64,000 nt of DNA from Desulfonispora thiosulfatigenes DSM 11270 (GCF_900176035.1 NZ_FWWT01000012.1:61588-125587); one strand, 5' to 3'. Counted from the first letter of the stretch, positions 8,049-20,660 are shown. Numbers and translations are program-made. Notes: generated by a model not told the origin, from the letters alone.

Positions 8049-9164
8049 TTATTTTAAGAAAGTTTCAGCTGGAACGTATTCAACACCTTGAGCGTCAGCA
8101 ACCGCTTTGTATGTTACATGTCCTTCGCAAGTGTTTAAACCTGATACTAATTCAGGACGATCGATGCAAGCTTGTTTCCATCCTTTGTTAGCGATTAAAG
8201 TAGCATAAGCTGCAGTATTGTTTTCTAATGTAATAGTAGAAGTTCTTGCAAATGCACCAGGCATGTTTGCAACAGAATAATGAAGAACATCATGGATTAC
8301 TCTAACTGGATTGTCATGAGTAGTTGCGCCTGTAATAGTTTCAACAGACCCACCTTGGTCAATAGCGATGTCAACAATTACTGCACCTGGCTTCATTGTT
8401 TTAACCATTTCTTCTGTAACTAATTTAGGAGCTTTAGCACCTGGGATTAATACAGAACTGATTACTACGTCAGCATCTTTAACTTCATTAGCAATGTTAA
8501 ATGGGTTAGATTTAAGAGTTTTAACTCTACCATCAAATAAGTCATCTAAATAACGTAAACGTTCTCCATTTAATTCAATGATTGAAACGTCAGCTTTTAA
8601 TCCATTAGCCATTTTAGCAGCGTTAGTACCAGCAACACCACCACCAACTACAACAACTTTAGCTGGTCTTACTCCTGGAACACCACCCATTAATGTACCA
8701 ACACCACCATGGTGTTTCATTAAGAATTGAGCACCAATTTGAACAGACATTCTACCTGCTACTTCACTCATAGGAGCTAGTAAAGGTAATGTTCTTCCGA
8801 TTTGTACTGTTTCATAAGCGATACCAACGATTTTCTTTTCAAGTAAAGCTTTAGTTAATTCAACTTCTGGAGCTAAGTGTAAGTATGTAAATAAAATCTG
8901 TCCTTCTTTAAATAATGGATACTCAGATGGAAGTGGCTCTTTAACTTTCCAAATCATATCAGCTTCAGCGTATACTGATGCGATATCAGGAAGGATTTTA
9001 GCTCCTACTGCTTCATATTCTGCATCAGTGAAACCAGTTCCAAGACCAGCACCTGCTTGTACTACTACAGTATGTCCAGCTCTTACAAGAGCATCCGCAC
9101 CTGCAGGAGTTCCACCTACACGGTTTTCATTGTTTTTAATCTCCATAGGAATACCTACGATCAT
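8049..9164 (-). CDS. ald: Alanine dehydrogenase
   Basis: This NAD-dependent enzyme interconverts L-alanine and pyruvate plus ammonia. The 371-residue protein starts MIVGIPMEIKNNENRVG. It has the substrate-binding block near residues 60-100 (WKVKEPLPSEYP, then TYLHLA), the catalytic histidine region, and a Rossmann motif VVVGGGVAGTNAA near residues 170-182. The ATG at 9164 is chosen over an upstream in-frame TTG because GGAGGTG lies correctly spaced before it and overlaps that TTG. With the neighbouring aminotransferase it would recycle alanine to pyruvate, releasing ammonia and NADH. An 8+8 palindrome about 120 bp upstream may be an operator. Confidence 0.93.
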   Translation of the reverse strand: MIVGIPMEIKNNENRVGGTPAGADALVRAGHTVVVQAGAGLGTGFTDAEYEAVGAKILPDIASVYAEADMIWKVKEPLPSEYPLFKEGQILFTYLHLAPEVELTKALLEKKIVGIAYETVQIGRTLPLLAPMSEVAGRMSVQIGAQFLMKHHGGVGTLMGGVPGVRPAKVVVVGGGVAGTNAAKMANGLKADVSIIELNGERLRYLDDLFDGRVKTLKSNPFNIANEVKDADVVISSVLIPGAKAPKLVTEEMVKTMKPGAVIVDIAIDQGGSVETITGATTHDNPVRVIHDVLHYSVANMPGAFARTSTITLENNTAAYATLIANKGWKQACIDRPELVSGLNTCEGHVTYKAVADAQGVEYVPAETFLK

Positions 9165-9282
9165 CCAAAACACCTCCAAATTATTTTTGTTATTATCTTA
9201 AAAAAGTAATAACCTAAGATTTATTATATGTGATTATCTTTGCAGAATAATCAACTCATATAAACAATTTTACTCTATCACT

Positions 9283-9299
9283 TGCTTGCAATGCAAGCA
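9283..9299. promoter_or_regulatory. Palindromic operator-like site upstream of ald
   Basis: TGCTTGCA-A-TGCAAGCA is a perfect 8-bp palindrome around one central base, rare in such AT-rich DNA. On the minus strand it overlaps a weak -35-like TTGCAT followed 18 bp later by TAAAAT. The adjacent CdaR/PucR-type regulator could bind here, but that is inference. The remaining bases from 9300 to 9549 show no gene. Confidence 0.4.
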
Positions 9300-9549
9300 T
9301 TACCAGCTCGCAACCTTTACTAATGTACGCAAATTAATAAAATATATACATCTTTATATAACAATTTGTCTATTTTATAAAACTATTTGCTTATCATTAG
9401 AATAAGGGTTACTAATGTATGAATTCACTAAAAATTCATCATATATATATCATAAAACTCATATATCTAAATTGCATCATCACTATTGTATAATTTTTAC
9501 CCTAAATAAGTTTATATTAATGTGCATTTAGCACAACAACCCTTGTCCA

Positions 9550-10740
9550 TTAGAGTATTTCTCCCATTATTACAGCTAGATATAGAGTAATTGCCTCTTT
9601 AAAGTCTTTAATATTAATTCCACTTACTTTATATATTTTATTTAACCTATGGTTAAGAGTATTTCTATGAATAAACAATTCCTTAGCAGCCTCAACTTGA
9701 CTAAACCTGCACTCACACCAAGCTTTAATTGTTTTGGAAAGATCTATCCAGTCTGTTTGTTCTTTTAAGGTTGAAAGTGCAATTTGCAGAAAATCCTCAC
9801 AAGCATCCTTTTGAGTATTTAAAATTAAACTTTCTAGATGAAATTCATTTATTTGAAAAATTCGAGAACTTTTTTTTGCCCTTTTCCCAATTTCTATTGC
9901 TCGCCAGGATTCTTTATAAGATTTACTTAGTCCTGAAACATTTCTTGCTAAAGAACCAATACCTATATATACATCAATTCCACCTTCTTGCAAATTCCTA
10001 CTAAAGTTCCTGCAAGTATCTTCGATTATTTCTAGTGTACCTTTTTCATCACAACTGCATTTTAGCGCTTTTAGTATAATGTATCTATTTACACCTATGG
10101 GTGCAACTATATCATCTATACCTGAAAAAATTTTCTTAATTTTAGATATAATCTCAATTTTAACGCCTTGTTTGTATTGTTCGTTGTCCTCATGCATAAA
10201 TCCTTCTATATCTTTAACTTTTGATAATTTATTTTCCTTGCACACCTCAATGGCAATTGCAATATGAGGAGGTGTGATATCAAAACCCAATTTATATCCT
10301 TTAGCTATGATTACAAATTCTTCTGTTTTACTTTCATTGAAAATTGAGATTTCTTTAATAAAACTTTTGACTGCTTCTTCTTGAAGCAAAGTCGAATTAT
10401 AAAAAACTTCTTCCCACAACAAACTCTCAGCTTGGTTTTTAGCTAGAATTCCAAACCTTTGTACTTCCTGAGGATCACCTGTAATACCAATGGTGCCAAC
10501 TATTTTTCCAGCTAATTTCACGGTTAAAATTATACCCTTTATTTCATTTGATTCCTTAATATATTTGATAGGTTCATTTTTCCGACATTTTATAGATTTA
10601 AGTGCTGATTCACTAAATGTGCCAATGATACTATGGTCGCTGGCACCAACTAAAATAGCCTTTTCATCTGTAATAAAAATTTGGTATCCTATAGCTTGAC
10701 TAATTGACGATACGATTTTGGGCGCCAACCTTTTTAGCAT
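9550..10740 (-). CDS. CdaR/PucR-type transcriptional regulator
   Basis: The 396-residue protein begins with a putative sugar-diacid recognition domain (about residues 1-130, MLKRLAPKIVSSISQAIGYQ...). A GGDEF-like middle region follows, and the protein ends in a PucR-type helix-turn-helix (QVEAAKELFIHRNTLNHRLN, about residues 345-364). Family members such as CdaR and PucR activate catabolic operons in response to a small-molecule inducer. Its position directly upstream of ald and the aminotransferase, on the same strand, makes it the likely local regulator. No downstream terminator was obvious in the 385 bp before ald. The ATG has an upstream GGAGG. Confidence 0.85.
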   Translation of the reverse strand: MLKRLAPKIVSSISQAIGYQIFITDEKAILVGASDHSIIGTFSESALKSIKCRKNEPIKYIKESNEIKGIILTVKLAGKIVGTIGITGDPQEVQRFGILAKNQAESLLWEEVFYNSTLLQEEAVKSFIKEISIFNESKTEEFVIIAKGYKLGFDITPPHIAIAIEVCKENKLSKVKDIEGFMHEDNEQYKQGVKIEIISKIKKIFSGIDDIVAPIGVNRYIILKALKCSCDEKGTLEIIEDTCRNFSRNLQEGGIDVYIGIGSLARNVSGLSKSYKESWRAIEIGKRAKKSSRIFQINEFHLESLILNTQKDACEDFLQIALSTLKEQTDWIDLSKTIKAWCECRFSQVEAAKELFIHRNTLNHRLNKIYKVSGINIKDFKEAITLYLAVIMGEIL

Positions 10741-10849
10741 TTATACAACCTCCTCATTTCACTATTTAATTATATCGAACTTTAGCGATGATTAAAGGGG
10801 GAATAGCATTTTTTTCACAGGTTAATTTTTACAATATAAGATTACATAA

Positions 10850-10879
10850 AAATAAGGCTAGGTATAAATACCTAGCCTT
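10850..10879 (-). terminator. Terminator after the pyrophosphatase gene
   Basis: Perfect 12-bp inverted repeat (10854-10865 with 10868-10879) followed on the minus strand by ATTTTTAT. It lies 19 bp past the hppA stop codon. Confidence 0.85.
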
Positions 10880-10897
10880 TAAACTACATAAATAAAA

Positions 10898-12925
10898 TTA
10901 CATGAATAATGGAGCAAAAACTAACGAAACAATTGTCATAAGCTTGATTAAGATATTAATTGATGGACCTGAAGTATCTTTAAATGGGTCCCCAACTGTA
11001 TCACCAGTTACCGCAGCACCATGTGCAACAGAACCTTTTCCTCCGTGCTTTCCACCTTCAATATACTTTTTAGCATTATCCCATGCTCCACCAGCATTAG
11101 CCATCATAATAGCTAATAAGAAACCTGTTACTAATGCACCAGCTAATAATCCACCTAAAGCTAATTTCCCTAATCCTGGCATTAATCCAACACCAATAGG
11201 AACAACTACAGCTAATAAACCAGGAACGACCATTTCTCTTAATGCAGCACCTGTACTGATATCAACACATTTTGCATAATCAGGTTTACCTGTTCCTTCC
11301 ATGATTCCTGGGATTTCTCTAAACTGTCTTCTAACCTCGTCAATCATATCTCCAGCCGCTCTACCTACTGCATTCATAGTTAAAGCAGAGAAAATAAACG
11401 GTAACATACCACCAATAAATAAACCAGCAACAACTGCAGGATTTAAAATATCAATTGATTCTATTCCAGCAGCTTGAGTATAAGCACTAAATAAAGCAAG
11501 TGCTGTTAACGCAGCTGAACCAATAGCAAATCCTTTACCAATAGCAGCAGTAGTATTACCTACTGAGTCTAAGCTATCAGTAATCTTACGTACTTTTGGA
11601 TCTAAATGAGCCATTTCTGCAATACCACCAGCATTGTCCGCAATTGGACCATAAGCATCAACAGCAACAACCATACCCGTTGTAGATAACATACCTACAG
11701 CAGCTAAAGCGATACCATATAATCCAGCAAATTTATATGAAAGCAAAATAGCAATTACAATAACAATGATTGGTAGAGCTGTACTCATCATACCTACACC
11801 CATACCAGAAATAATGTTTGTAGCTGCACCCGTTTCAGATGCCTTTGCAATTTCTTGAACCGGCTTATAATGATCTGAAGTATAATATTCTGTTATTTTA
11901 CCAATTGTAAATCCTGCAATTAAACCAGCGATAGTCGCAATAAATACACCCATGCCAGTTACTGCTCCTTCTGCTGGAAGGATAGTTGTACATAAGAAAT
12001 ATGTAGCACCTAATGATAAAACCATTGCTACAAGTTCCCCTTGATTTAGAGCTTTTGAAGCATCTGCTCCTTCGCCAGTTCTAACAAAGAATGTACCAAT
12101 TACAGATGCAATAACACCAGCACTTGCAATTAAAAATGGTAAGATAATAGCGCCTGTTCCAAGTCCCATAGCTGCTGCTAATGCCATACCAGCAATTAAT
12201 GAACCTACAAAAGATTCAAATAAGTCAGCACCCATACCAGCAACGTCACCTACGTTGTCCCCAACGTTATCAGCAATAACTGCTGGGTTACGTGGATCAT
12301 CTTCAGGGATACCAGCTTCAACCTTACCAACTAAATCGGCTCCAACGTCAGCAGCTTTAGTATAAATACCGCCACCAACACGACCAAATAAGGCAATAGA
12401 ACTTGCACCTAATGCAAAACCATTAATAATACTAGATTGTGATTCAATATCAAATAATAATGCCACTATTCCTAAACCTACTAATCCTAGACCTACAACA
12501 CTCATACCCATTACGGCTCCACCAGAGAAAGCAACGCCTAACGCTTTATTTGAGCTTTCTTGAGCTGCATTGGCAGTACGTACGTTAGCTTTGGTAGCTA
12601 CACTCATACCTATGTAACCAGCTAATGTAGAACAAATTGCTCCAATAATAAAAGCAATTGCTGTTTGAGGTTTAATACTATCTGCACCTGTAGTTAAAGC
12701 ACCAGCTGCAAAGATAATACCTGTCAAAATAAGTACGAAAATTACAAGAGTTTTATACTCTCTCATTAAGAATGCCATAGCACCTTCATTAATAGCAGCT
12801 GCTAATTCTTGCATTCTTTTGTTTCCTGGGCTTACTTTATTTACTTTTGCTGTTAAATAAAACGCAAAAATAAGAGCAATTACGCCCGCACCCAGTGCCA
12901 CATAAATTGATGACATTAAATCCAT
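10898..12925 (-). CDS. hppA: Membrane-bound ion-translocating pyrophosphatase
   Basis: This 675-residue protein with about 16 membrane segments couples pyrophosphate hydrolysis to pumping of H+ or Na+ across the cytoplasmic membrane. The PPi-binding motif [20 protein letters not shown] lies near residues 219-238, with a second acidic motif DNAGGIAEM near 432-440. The segment [10 protein letters not shown] has alanine where potassium-independent enzymes have lysine, so a K+-dependent type is expected. Whether Na+ or H+ is moved cannot be decided from what I can see. In anaerobes such pumps recover energy from biosynthetic PPi. It lies 54 bp after secG without a strong terminator, so read-through is possible. 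Confidence 0.95.
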   Translation of the reverse strand: MDLMSSIYVALGAGVIALIFAFYLTAKVNKVSPGNKRMQELAAAINEGAMAFLMREYKTLVIFVLILTGIIFAAGALTTGADSIKPQTAIAFIIGAICSTLAGYIGMSVATKANVRTANAAQESSNKALGVAFSGGAVMGMSVVGLGLVGLGIVALLFDIESQSSIINGFALGASSIALFGRVGGGIYTKAADVGADLVGKVEAGIPEDDPRNPAVIADNVGDNVGDVAGMGADLFESFVGSLIAGMALAAAMGLGTGAIILPFLIASAGVIASVIGTFFVRTGEGADASKALNQGELVAMVLSLGATYFLCTTILPAEGAVTGMGVFIATIAGLIAGFTIGKITEYYTSDHYKPVQEIAKASETGAATNIISGMGVGMMSTALPIIVIVIAILLSYKFAGLYGIALAAVGMLSTTGMVVAVDAYGPIADNAGGIAEMAHLDPKVRKITDSLDSVGNTTAAIGKGFAIGSAALTALALFSAYTQAAGIESIDILNPAVVAGLFIGGMLPFIFSALTMNAVGRAAGDMIDEVRRQFREIPGIMEGTGKPDYAKCVDISTGAALREMVVPGLLAVVVPIGVGLMPGLGKLALGGLLAGALVTGFLLAIMMANAGGAWDNAKKYIEGGKHGGKGSVAHGAAVTGDTVGDPFKDTSGPSINILIKLMTIVSLVFAPLFM

Positions 12926-12979
12926 TACTAAAATCCTCCTCTTGTCTACTCTTATATTTTATTTTTTAGAAAAAAATAA

Positions 12980-13204
12980 TTACTGAAGAAGTGTGATTAT
13001 TAATGTGAAAACCATAAAAGATATCGCAAAAATTGTAGATAATTTACTTAATAAACCATCAAGTCCTTTTTTCTTACCCATGAATGTTTCTGCTCCACCT
13101 GAAATTGCACCAGAAAGACCCGCTGATTTTCCTGATTGTAATAATACAGTAGCAATTACTCCGATTGATGATAATATCTGTAAAATCAAAAGAAACGTAT
13201 GCAT
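12980..13204 (-). CDS. secG: Preprotein translocase subunit SecG
   Basis: This 74-residue protein has two membrane segments (about residues 1-21 and 55-73) flanking a glycine-rich loop with LLQSGKSAGLSGAISGGAE. That pattern and length are typical of SecG, which assists SecA-driven export through SecYE. The gene follows eno, as in many Firmicutes. A palindromic terminator lies between eno and secG, so secG is probably transcribed partly independently. The start has a strong GGGGAGG SD. Confidence 0.93.
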   Translation of the reverse strand: MHTFLLILQILSSIGVIATVLLQSGKSAGLSGAISGGAETFMGKKKGLDGLLSKLSTIFAISFMVFTLIITLLQ

Positions 13205-13295
13205 TTTTCCACCTCCCCTATTGCCTTACCAAATTTATTCTATCAAATTTAGCCTTTTGAAACAACTTTCAAAGCTAGAAATCAGCCTTTTATAT

Positions 13296-13329
13296 TTTAA
13301 AGGTCTAGGATTAATCCTAGACCTTTAAA
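13296..13329 (-). terminator. Palindromic terminator after eno
   Basis: A 34-bp perfect palindrome (arms 13296-13312 and 13313-13329) sits directly after the eno stop codon. The T run on the minus strand is short, so termination may be partial and allow some read-through into secG. Confidence 0.7.
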
Positions 13330-13332
13330 TCT

Positions 13333-14631
<1,299 letters not shown>

Positions 14632-14644
14632 TTATATCTATAAA

Positions 14645-16189
14645 TTAATTATTTACAAGACTATTTCCTGTCATTTCTGCTGGCTTTTCAATATTTAATA
14701 AATTTAATACTGTAGGTGCTATATCCTGCAATGATCCAGTTTCCTTTAATTTAATACTTTTTAACTCTTCAGCAACTAAGATAAAAGGCACTAAATTACA
14801 GGTATGAGCTGTGATCGGTTTCCCTGTTTCTGGGTCAAACATAGATTCAGCGTTTCCATGATCTGCAGTTATTAATATTTTTCCTTTAACCTTTTCCATC
14901 GCTGTTAAGACTTTTCCTAAACAATTATCTACTGTTTCTATTGCTTTTACAGTTGCCTCAATATCCCCTGTATGTCCAACCATATCAGGATTTGCAAAAT
15001 TAAGCAAAATAAATCCATATTTTTCTGTATTTATTTCTTCAATTAATTTCTGTGTTACTAATTCCGCGCTCATTTCTGGCTGTAAATTATAAGTTGCAAC
15101 CTTTGGAGAAGGAATTAAGACTCTTTCTTCACCAGGATTGGGGTCTTCTACACCACCATTAAAGAAAAAGGTAACATGGGCATACTTTTCAGTTTCTGCT
15201 ATTCTTAATTGTTTTATACCTTCGGCGCTTAATACTTCACCTAAAGTGTTTTTTAAATTTTGAGGCGAGAAGATTACTGGTGCTTTGATATCCTTATCAT
15301 ATTGAGTCATGCAGACATAATGTATATTTGTACAACTTTCACTTCGCTTAAAATATGTAAAATCTTTATCAACAAAAACTCTAGATATTTCACGTGCCCT
15401 ATCTGCTCTAAAGTTATAAAATACAACAACATCATCTTGTTTAATCTGTGCTATGGATTCACCTTTTTGATCTACTATGACAGTAGGTTTAATAAATTCA
15501 TCTATTATCTTTTTATCATAAGATTGTTCAATAGCAGACTTAGCTAGAGGCGCTTTATCTCCTTCACCTAAAACCATAGCCTTATAAGCAAGCTCTACTC
15601 TATCCCAACGATTGTCTCTATCCATAGCATAGTATCTACCCATAATGGTTGCTATTTTACCCCTACCTAATTCCTGTAATTTATCTTCTAATTGTTCGAT
15701 ATATGTAATAGAACTAGTAGGAGAAACATCTCTTCCATCTAAAAAAGCATGAATAAATATATCATTTATCCCCATTTCACTTGCTATGTCAAGCAATGCA
15801 AATAAATGCTGGATATGACTATGTACTCCTCCATCAGATAATAGCCCTAGTAAATGTAAAGGTTTATTTTCATTTTTGCATTTTTCTAGAGCCTCTTTTA
15901 AAACAGGGTTAGAGGCTAATGTCTTTTCTCGTACTGCCTTATTAATTCTCGTTAATTCTTGATATACTACTCTTCCAGCACCAATATTTAAATGTCCAAC
16001 TTCTGAGTTACCCATTTGACCATCAGGCAATCCGACATTCTCACCAGATGCTTTCAAATTAGCATGGGGATATTTATTCCAAATACTATCAAAATTGGGT
16101 TTTTTCGCTCTACTTATGGCATTACTATTAGGGTCATCGCACTCAGATAACCCCCAGCCATCTAACACAATTAATGCTAATGGTCTCAT
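14645..16189 (-). CDS. gpmI: 2,3-bisphosphoglycerate-independent phosphoglycerate mutase
   Basis: This 514-residue metalloenzyme interconverts 3- and 2-phosphoglycerate and needs two Mn2+ ions. The N-terminal metal site VLDGWG (about residues 8-13) and the nucleophile Ser62 in MGNSEVGHLN are present, as is the C-terminal metal ligand set ITADHGNAE (about residues 440-448). Length matches the family. It lies five bases after tpiA, so the two are translationally close. The start ATG has AAGGGG upstream. Confidence 0.97.
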   Translation of the reverse strand: MRPLALIVLDGWGLSECDDPNSNAISRAKKPNFDSIWNKYPHANLKASGENVGLPDGQMGNSEVGHLNIGAGRVVYQELTRINKAVREKTLASNPVLKEALEKCKNENKPLHLLGLLSDGGVHSHIQHLFALLDIASEMGINDIFIHAFLDGRDVSPTSSITYIEQLEDKLQELGRGKIATIMGRYYAMDRDNRWDRVELAYKAMVLGEGDKAPLAKSAIEQSYDKKIIDEFIKPTVIVDQKGESIAQIKQDDVVVFYNFRADRAREISRVFVDKDFTYFKRSESCTNIHYVCMTQYDKDIKAPVIFSPQNLKNTLGEVLSAEGIKQLRIAETEKYAHVTFFFNGGVEDPNPGEERVLIPSPKVATYNLQPEMSAELVTQKLIEEINTEKYGFILLNFANPDMVGHTGDIEATVKAIETVDNCLGKVLTAMEKVKGKILITADHGNAESMFDPETGKPITAHTCNLVPFILVAEELKSIKLKETGSLQDIAPTVLNLLNIEKPAEMTGNSLVNN

Positions 16190-16194
16190 TAAAC

Positions 16195-16950
16195 TTACCC
16201 CTTATAATTAACGATTTGAGCAAAACTAGTGGCTTCTAGACTAGCACCACCAACTAAAGCTCCATCAATGTTATCTTTAGACATTAAATCTTTAATATTT
16301 TCAGGATTAACACTTCCACCATATTGAATCCTTACCTTTTGCGCCGCTTCTATATCAAATATTTCTGCAATAATACTTCTAATTCCTTTAATTGTTTCTT
16401 CTGCATCTTCTGGAGATGCTGTTTTTCCTGTTCCTATAGCCCAAATAGGTTCATATGCAATAATAATTTTAGGTAAATTTTCTTTGGGAACACCTTGGAT
16501 AGCTGATTCTATTTGAGTTTTGCATTTTGTTAGAGTAGCTCCTGATTCTCTTTCTTCTAATGTTTCACCTATACAAAGAATAGGAGTTAATCCTACTACT
16601 AATGCCTTTTCTAGCTTTTGTTTAATAAACTCATCAGTTTCGTTAAATATTTGACGTCTTTCTGAATGACCTATAATAACATATTTAATACCAAGATTTA
16701 AAAGCATTTCAGCAGAAATTTCACCAGTAAATGCTCCTTGGTTAATAGGATACATATTTTGAGCACCAAGTCCTATTTGCTCATTTTTAAGTTCTTCACT
16801 AAGTGATTCTAATGAAGTATATGGTACACATAAAACTATTTCAACTTCAGTATTTTTTTCGACTAAAGGTTTGAATTGTTTAACAAAATTCTTTGCCTCA
16901 TTTGTTGTTTTGTACATTTTCCAATTTGCTGCAATTACTGGTTTACGCAC
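16195..16950 (-). CDS. tpiA: Triosephosphate isomerase
   Basis: Interconverts dihydroxyacetone phosphate and glyceraldehyde 3-phosphate. The 251-residue TIM barrel has Asn and Lys in AANWKMYK near the start, catalytic His in IIGHSERR (about residues 94-101), catalytic Glu in AYEPIWAIGTG (about 165-175) and the phosphate-binding GGS/GGAS loops near the end. The start codon is GTG, preceded by GGGGGA. It lies between pgk and gpmI with short spacers. Confidence 0.97.
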   Translation of the reverse strand: MRKPVIAANWKMYKTTNEAKNFVKQFKPLVEKNTEVEIVLCVPYTSLESLSEELKNEQIGLGAQNMYPINQGAFTGEISAEMLLNLGIKYVIIGHSERRQIFNETDEFIKQKLEKALVVGLTPILCIGETLEERESGATLTKCKTQIESAIQGVPKENLPKIIIAYEPIWAIGTGKTASPEDAEETIKGIRSIIAEIFDIEAAQKVRIQYGGSVNPENIKDLMSKDNIDGALVGGASLEATSFAQIVNYKG

Positions 16951-16971
16951 AATATTATCCCCCTAAATTAT

Positions 16972-18153
16972 CTATTTATCATTTAATATTTTTACACCTG
17001 GTAGTTCTTTTCCTTCTAAGAATTCTAAAGATGCTCCACCACCAGTAGAGATATGAGTTATGTTACCATCTAAACCTGCTTGCTTTACAGCGGCAACTGA
17101 ATCTCCTCCACCAATTATTGAAATTGCATCTAAACTAGCCACCTTTTGTGCAATAGCTTTAGTACCTTTACTGAATTCTTCTACTTCAAATACACCCATT
17201 GGTCCATTCCAAAAAACAAGTTTTGCACCTTCTAAAGACTTTGTATATAAATCTATTGTATCCTGTCCAATGTCCAGCACCATTTTATCACTTGGTATAC
17301 TGTCAATGGAAACATTTAGTATTTCACTTCTATCTTCAATTGAATTAGCTACTACTGCATCTATCGGAGTTAAAAGCTTCACGCCTTTTTCTTTGGCCTT
17401 TTGGATTAATTCCGTAGCCAATTGTACTTTACTTTCTTCTAATAAAGATTTTCCTATTTTATAATTTTTGGCCTTAAGAAAAGTATTTGCCATTCCTCCC
17501 CCAATAATTAAAGCGTCCACTTTATTAACTAAGTTTTCAATTACTCCTATTTTATCTGATATCTTAGCTCCGCCAATAATTGCTACATATGGTTTTGGAG
17601 GATTATCAATAGCTCTACTTAATTCCCTCAATTCTTTTTCTAATAAAAATCCCGCTACTGCCGGAAGATATTCCGCTACACCAGTAGTAGAAGAATGAGC
17701 ACGATGAGCTGTTCCAAATGCATCATTAACGTAGATTTCTGCTAAGCTTGCTAATTCTTTTGTGAACTCCGAATCATTTTTTGTTTCACCTGGATTAAAT
17801 CTTACGTTTTCTAATAGGATAACATCTCCATCTTCCATGTTATCGATAACATTCTTGGTTTCTTCCCCTACTGTTTCCGGAGTTTTGATAACCTTTTTAC
17901 CAATAAGTTCCCCTAGTCTATTAGCTACTTCATCTAAACGAAATTCATCCATCACATTTCCCTTAGGCCTACCTAAGTGGGTCACTAGAATAACTTTCGC
18001 ACCTTGTTCATGCAAATAATTTATTGTTGGCAGAGCTGCCTTAATTCGAGTATCATCAGTGATCTTTCCTTTATCTCGTGGAACATTAAAATCTACCCTC
18101 ACTAAAACCTTTTTTCCTTTTACCTCAATATCCTTAACCGTCTTTTTATCCAT
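16972..18153 (-). CDS. pgk: Phosphoglycerate kinase
   Basis: Makes ATP and 3-phosphoglycerate from 1,3-bisphosphoglycerate and ADP. The 393-residue protein has the family motif [12 protein letters not shown] (about residues 13-24), the substrate arginine in THLGRPKG, a hinge region with [11 protein letters not shown] and the nucleotide-binding WNGPMGVFE. It heads the pgk-tpiA-gpmI-eno group. A terminator separates it from gap, and its roughly 250-bp leader has a hairpin, so it probably has its own promoter. Confidence 0.98.
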   Translation of the reverse strand: MDKKTVKDIEVKGKKVLVRVDFNVPRDKGKITDDTRIKAALPTINYLHEQGAKVILVTHLGRPKGNVMDEFRLDEVANRLGELIGKKVIKTPETVGEETKNVIDNMEDGDVILLENVRFNPGETKNDSEFTKELASLAEIYVNDAFGTAHRAHSSTTGVAEYLPAVAGFLLEKELRELSRAIDNPPKPYVAIIGGAKISDKIGVIENLVNKVDALIIGGGMANTFLKAKNYKIGKSLLEESKVQLATELIQKAKEKGVKLLTPIDAVVANSIEDRSEILNVSIDSIPSDKMVLDIGQDTIDLYTKSLEGAKLVFWNGPMGVFEVEEFSKGTKAIAQKVASLDAISIIGGGDSVAAVKQAGLDGNITHISTGGGASLEFLEGKELPGVKILNDK

Positions 18154-18205
18154 TACTTGCCTCCTGTTTATTTACTAACCCCATCCGATTTTTTATCAGT
18201 GTAGG

Positions 18206-18243
18206 AGCAACTATTGTTATATATATATTATAGTTGCTTTTTT
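18206..18243. other. Hairpin in the pgk leader
   Basis: Arms AGCAACTAT and ATAGTTGCT (18206-18214 with 18230-18238) enclose an AT-only loop and are followed by a T run on the plus strand. On the transcribed minus strand it lies about 55 bp before the pgk start and lacks a T run, so it is more likely a leader hairpin than a terminator of pgk transcription. Confidence 0.4.
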
Positions 18244-18403
18244 ATTCTTTCAAATAATAATTTTATAATAATAAATCTTTAATATTCCTATTATACCCTT
18301 CATTTCTTACAAACATAATTCTATTCGTTTAATTTTACTGAATTCCTCTTTTTTAAAAAAGTCTGCTCTTTTTTAAAATAATAGTAAGGTTTTATATAAA
18401 TAA

Positions 18404-18436
18404 ATTTTAGCCATCGGTTGAACCGATGGCTAAAAT
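18404..18436 (-). terminator. Terminator between gap and pgk
   Basis: A 16-bp perfect stem (18404-18419 with 18421-18436) abuts the gap stop codon, with AAAATTTATTT following on the minus strand. It separates cggR-gap from pgk and the other glycolytic genes, unless read-through occurs. Confidence 0.75.
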
Positions 18437-19462
<1,026 letters not shown>

Positions 19463-19482
19463 TTAGCTTTCCTGAGGATACC

Positions 19483-20511
19483 TTACTTTGTTTCGAAGAT
19501 TTCCAAGATGCTTCTAGCCGCTCCTTCATCAGTGATTAAACAATCAATAAATCCTGCCTTTGTAACTGCTTTAATCGCTAATGCTTTACTTTTTCCACCT
19601 GCAATAGCTATTACATTTTTAATTTTTCCTAAATCGTTTATATTTAGACCTATGCTAGGGCTTGAATATACTATATCTCCTTTTTTATTGAAAAAATAAC
19701 CAAAGGCCTCTCCCTGGACATCATACTGAGTAATATTGTCTACTTCTTCTAAACTTAATTTTCTTCTTTCAGCCATTTCTAAAGGGTTTCCTATTCCATG
19801 AATTAAAATTTCTGTTTGCTTGATTAAATTAATTATAGGAGCAATATATGGATCATTAACTAATTGCTCTATAGATGATTTACTCATATGATCGGGTACA
19901 TGTAGTAATCTATAACTTGCATTTAACTTATCAGCTATTTTTGCAGCTATCGTATTTGCCTGTATCTCTACCTTTTCTCCTAATCCGCCTCTAGCAGGTA
20001 AAATTAATAAATCTTGGATATTTTCTGAAACGATATGATTGGCAAATTCAGCTAAAGTATTACCACCTGTTACTGCTATAGTTTTAACTGTTTCTATTAT
20101 TTTATCCAAATTTAAAGCTGCTACTCTTCCTAATTCTTCTTTTGCAAATGGATCACTGTCGATATCTCCAGTTATAATAATGACATTTTTAATATTTAGG
20201 TATGTGCTTAGAGCTTTTTCAAGATTATCTAATCCTTTGATTCCACGAACCAAAGAATCTAATTCTTTTAGCACTCGCTCTCCTAAAGAAGTAATTGTCA
20301 TCCCTTTAGCATCGGCATTTATTAATTCTTGTTGTCGTAGTGTCTCAACATCATTTCTAATTATTCGTTCGCCAATTTTTAACCTTTCAGATAAAACCCT
20401 CCTTCCTATTGGCTCTAGATAACTAATAGTACGTAAACAATCATATCTTCTTTGTACTATTTCAATCATTTCTGGTGCTAACTTACTTAGATAAAGTGCT
20501 TTTTCAGACAT
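19483..20511 (-). CDS. cggR: Central glycolytic genes regulator CggR
   Basis: A 342-residue SorC-family repressor. The N-terminal segment (about residues 25-60, VLSERLKIGERIIRNDVETL) is the DNA-binding helix-turn-helix. The rest is a sugar-phosphate-sensing domain with ITGDIDSDPFAKEELGR and GGNTLAEFA. CggR represses glycolytic genes until fructose-1,6-bisphosphate accumulates. It sits immediately upstream of gap in the same direction, the diagnostic context. An operator-like repeat over its own SD supports autoregulation. Confidence 0.93.
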   Translation of the reverse strand: MSEKALYLSKLAPEMIEIVQRRYDCLRTISYLEPIGRRVLSERLKIGERIIRNDVETLRQQELINADAKGMTITSLGERVLKELDSLVRGIKGLDNLEKALSTYLNIKNVIIITGDIDSDPFAKEELGRVAALNLDKIIETVKTIAVTGGNTLAEFANHIVSENIQDLLILPARGGLGEKVEIQANTIAAKIADKLNASYRLLHVPDHMSKSSIEQLVNDPYIAPIINLIKQTEILIHGIGNPLEMAERRKLSLEEVDNITQYDVQGEAFGYFFNKKGDIVYSSPSIGLNINDLGKIKNVIAIAGGKSKALAIKAVTKAGFIDCLITDEGAARSILEIFETK

Positions 20512-20526
20512 CTTAATTCTCCTTTT

Positions 20527-20553
20527 GTCCCACTGATGACGTATATTGTCCCA
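20527..20553 (-). promoter_or_regulatory. Probable CggR operator
   Basis: On the minus strand TGGGAC occurs twice, 21 bp apart (20553-20548 and 20532-20527), with CGTC between. This resembles the known Bacillus CggR operator made of two CGGGAC-N6-TGTC units. The second copy leads directly into the cggR SD, so bound repressor would also mask the start region. Confidence 0.65.
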
Positions 20554-20660
20554 GTAAAGCTATGATATTTTCTTTTACTTTGTAATCAGGTCAAAAGTCT
20601 TTATATAGTATGTGGAAATTTCTTAAATGTTAATTATTTATTTAAAATTCTTTTTTATAT

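Noticed and set aside
17060..17464. 134-codon plus-strand ORF antisense to pgk
   Set aside because: Antisense shadow of pgk; no SD and no recognisable domain.
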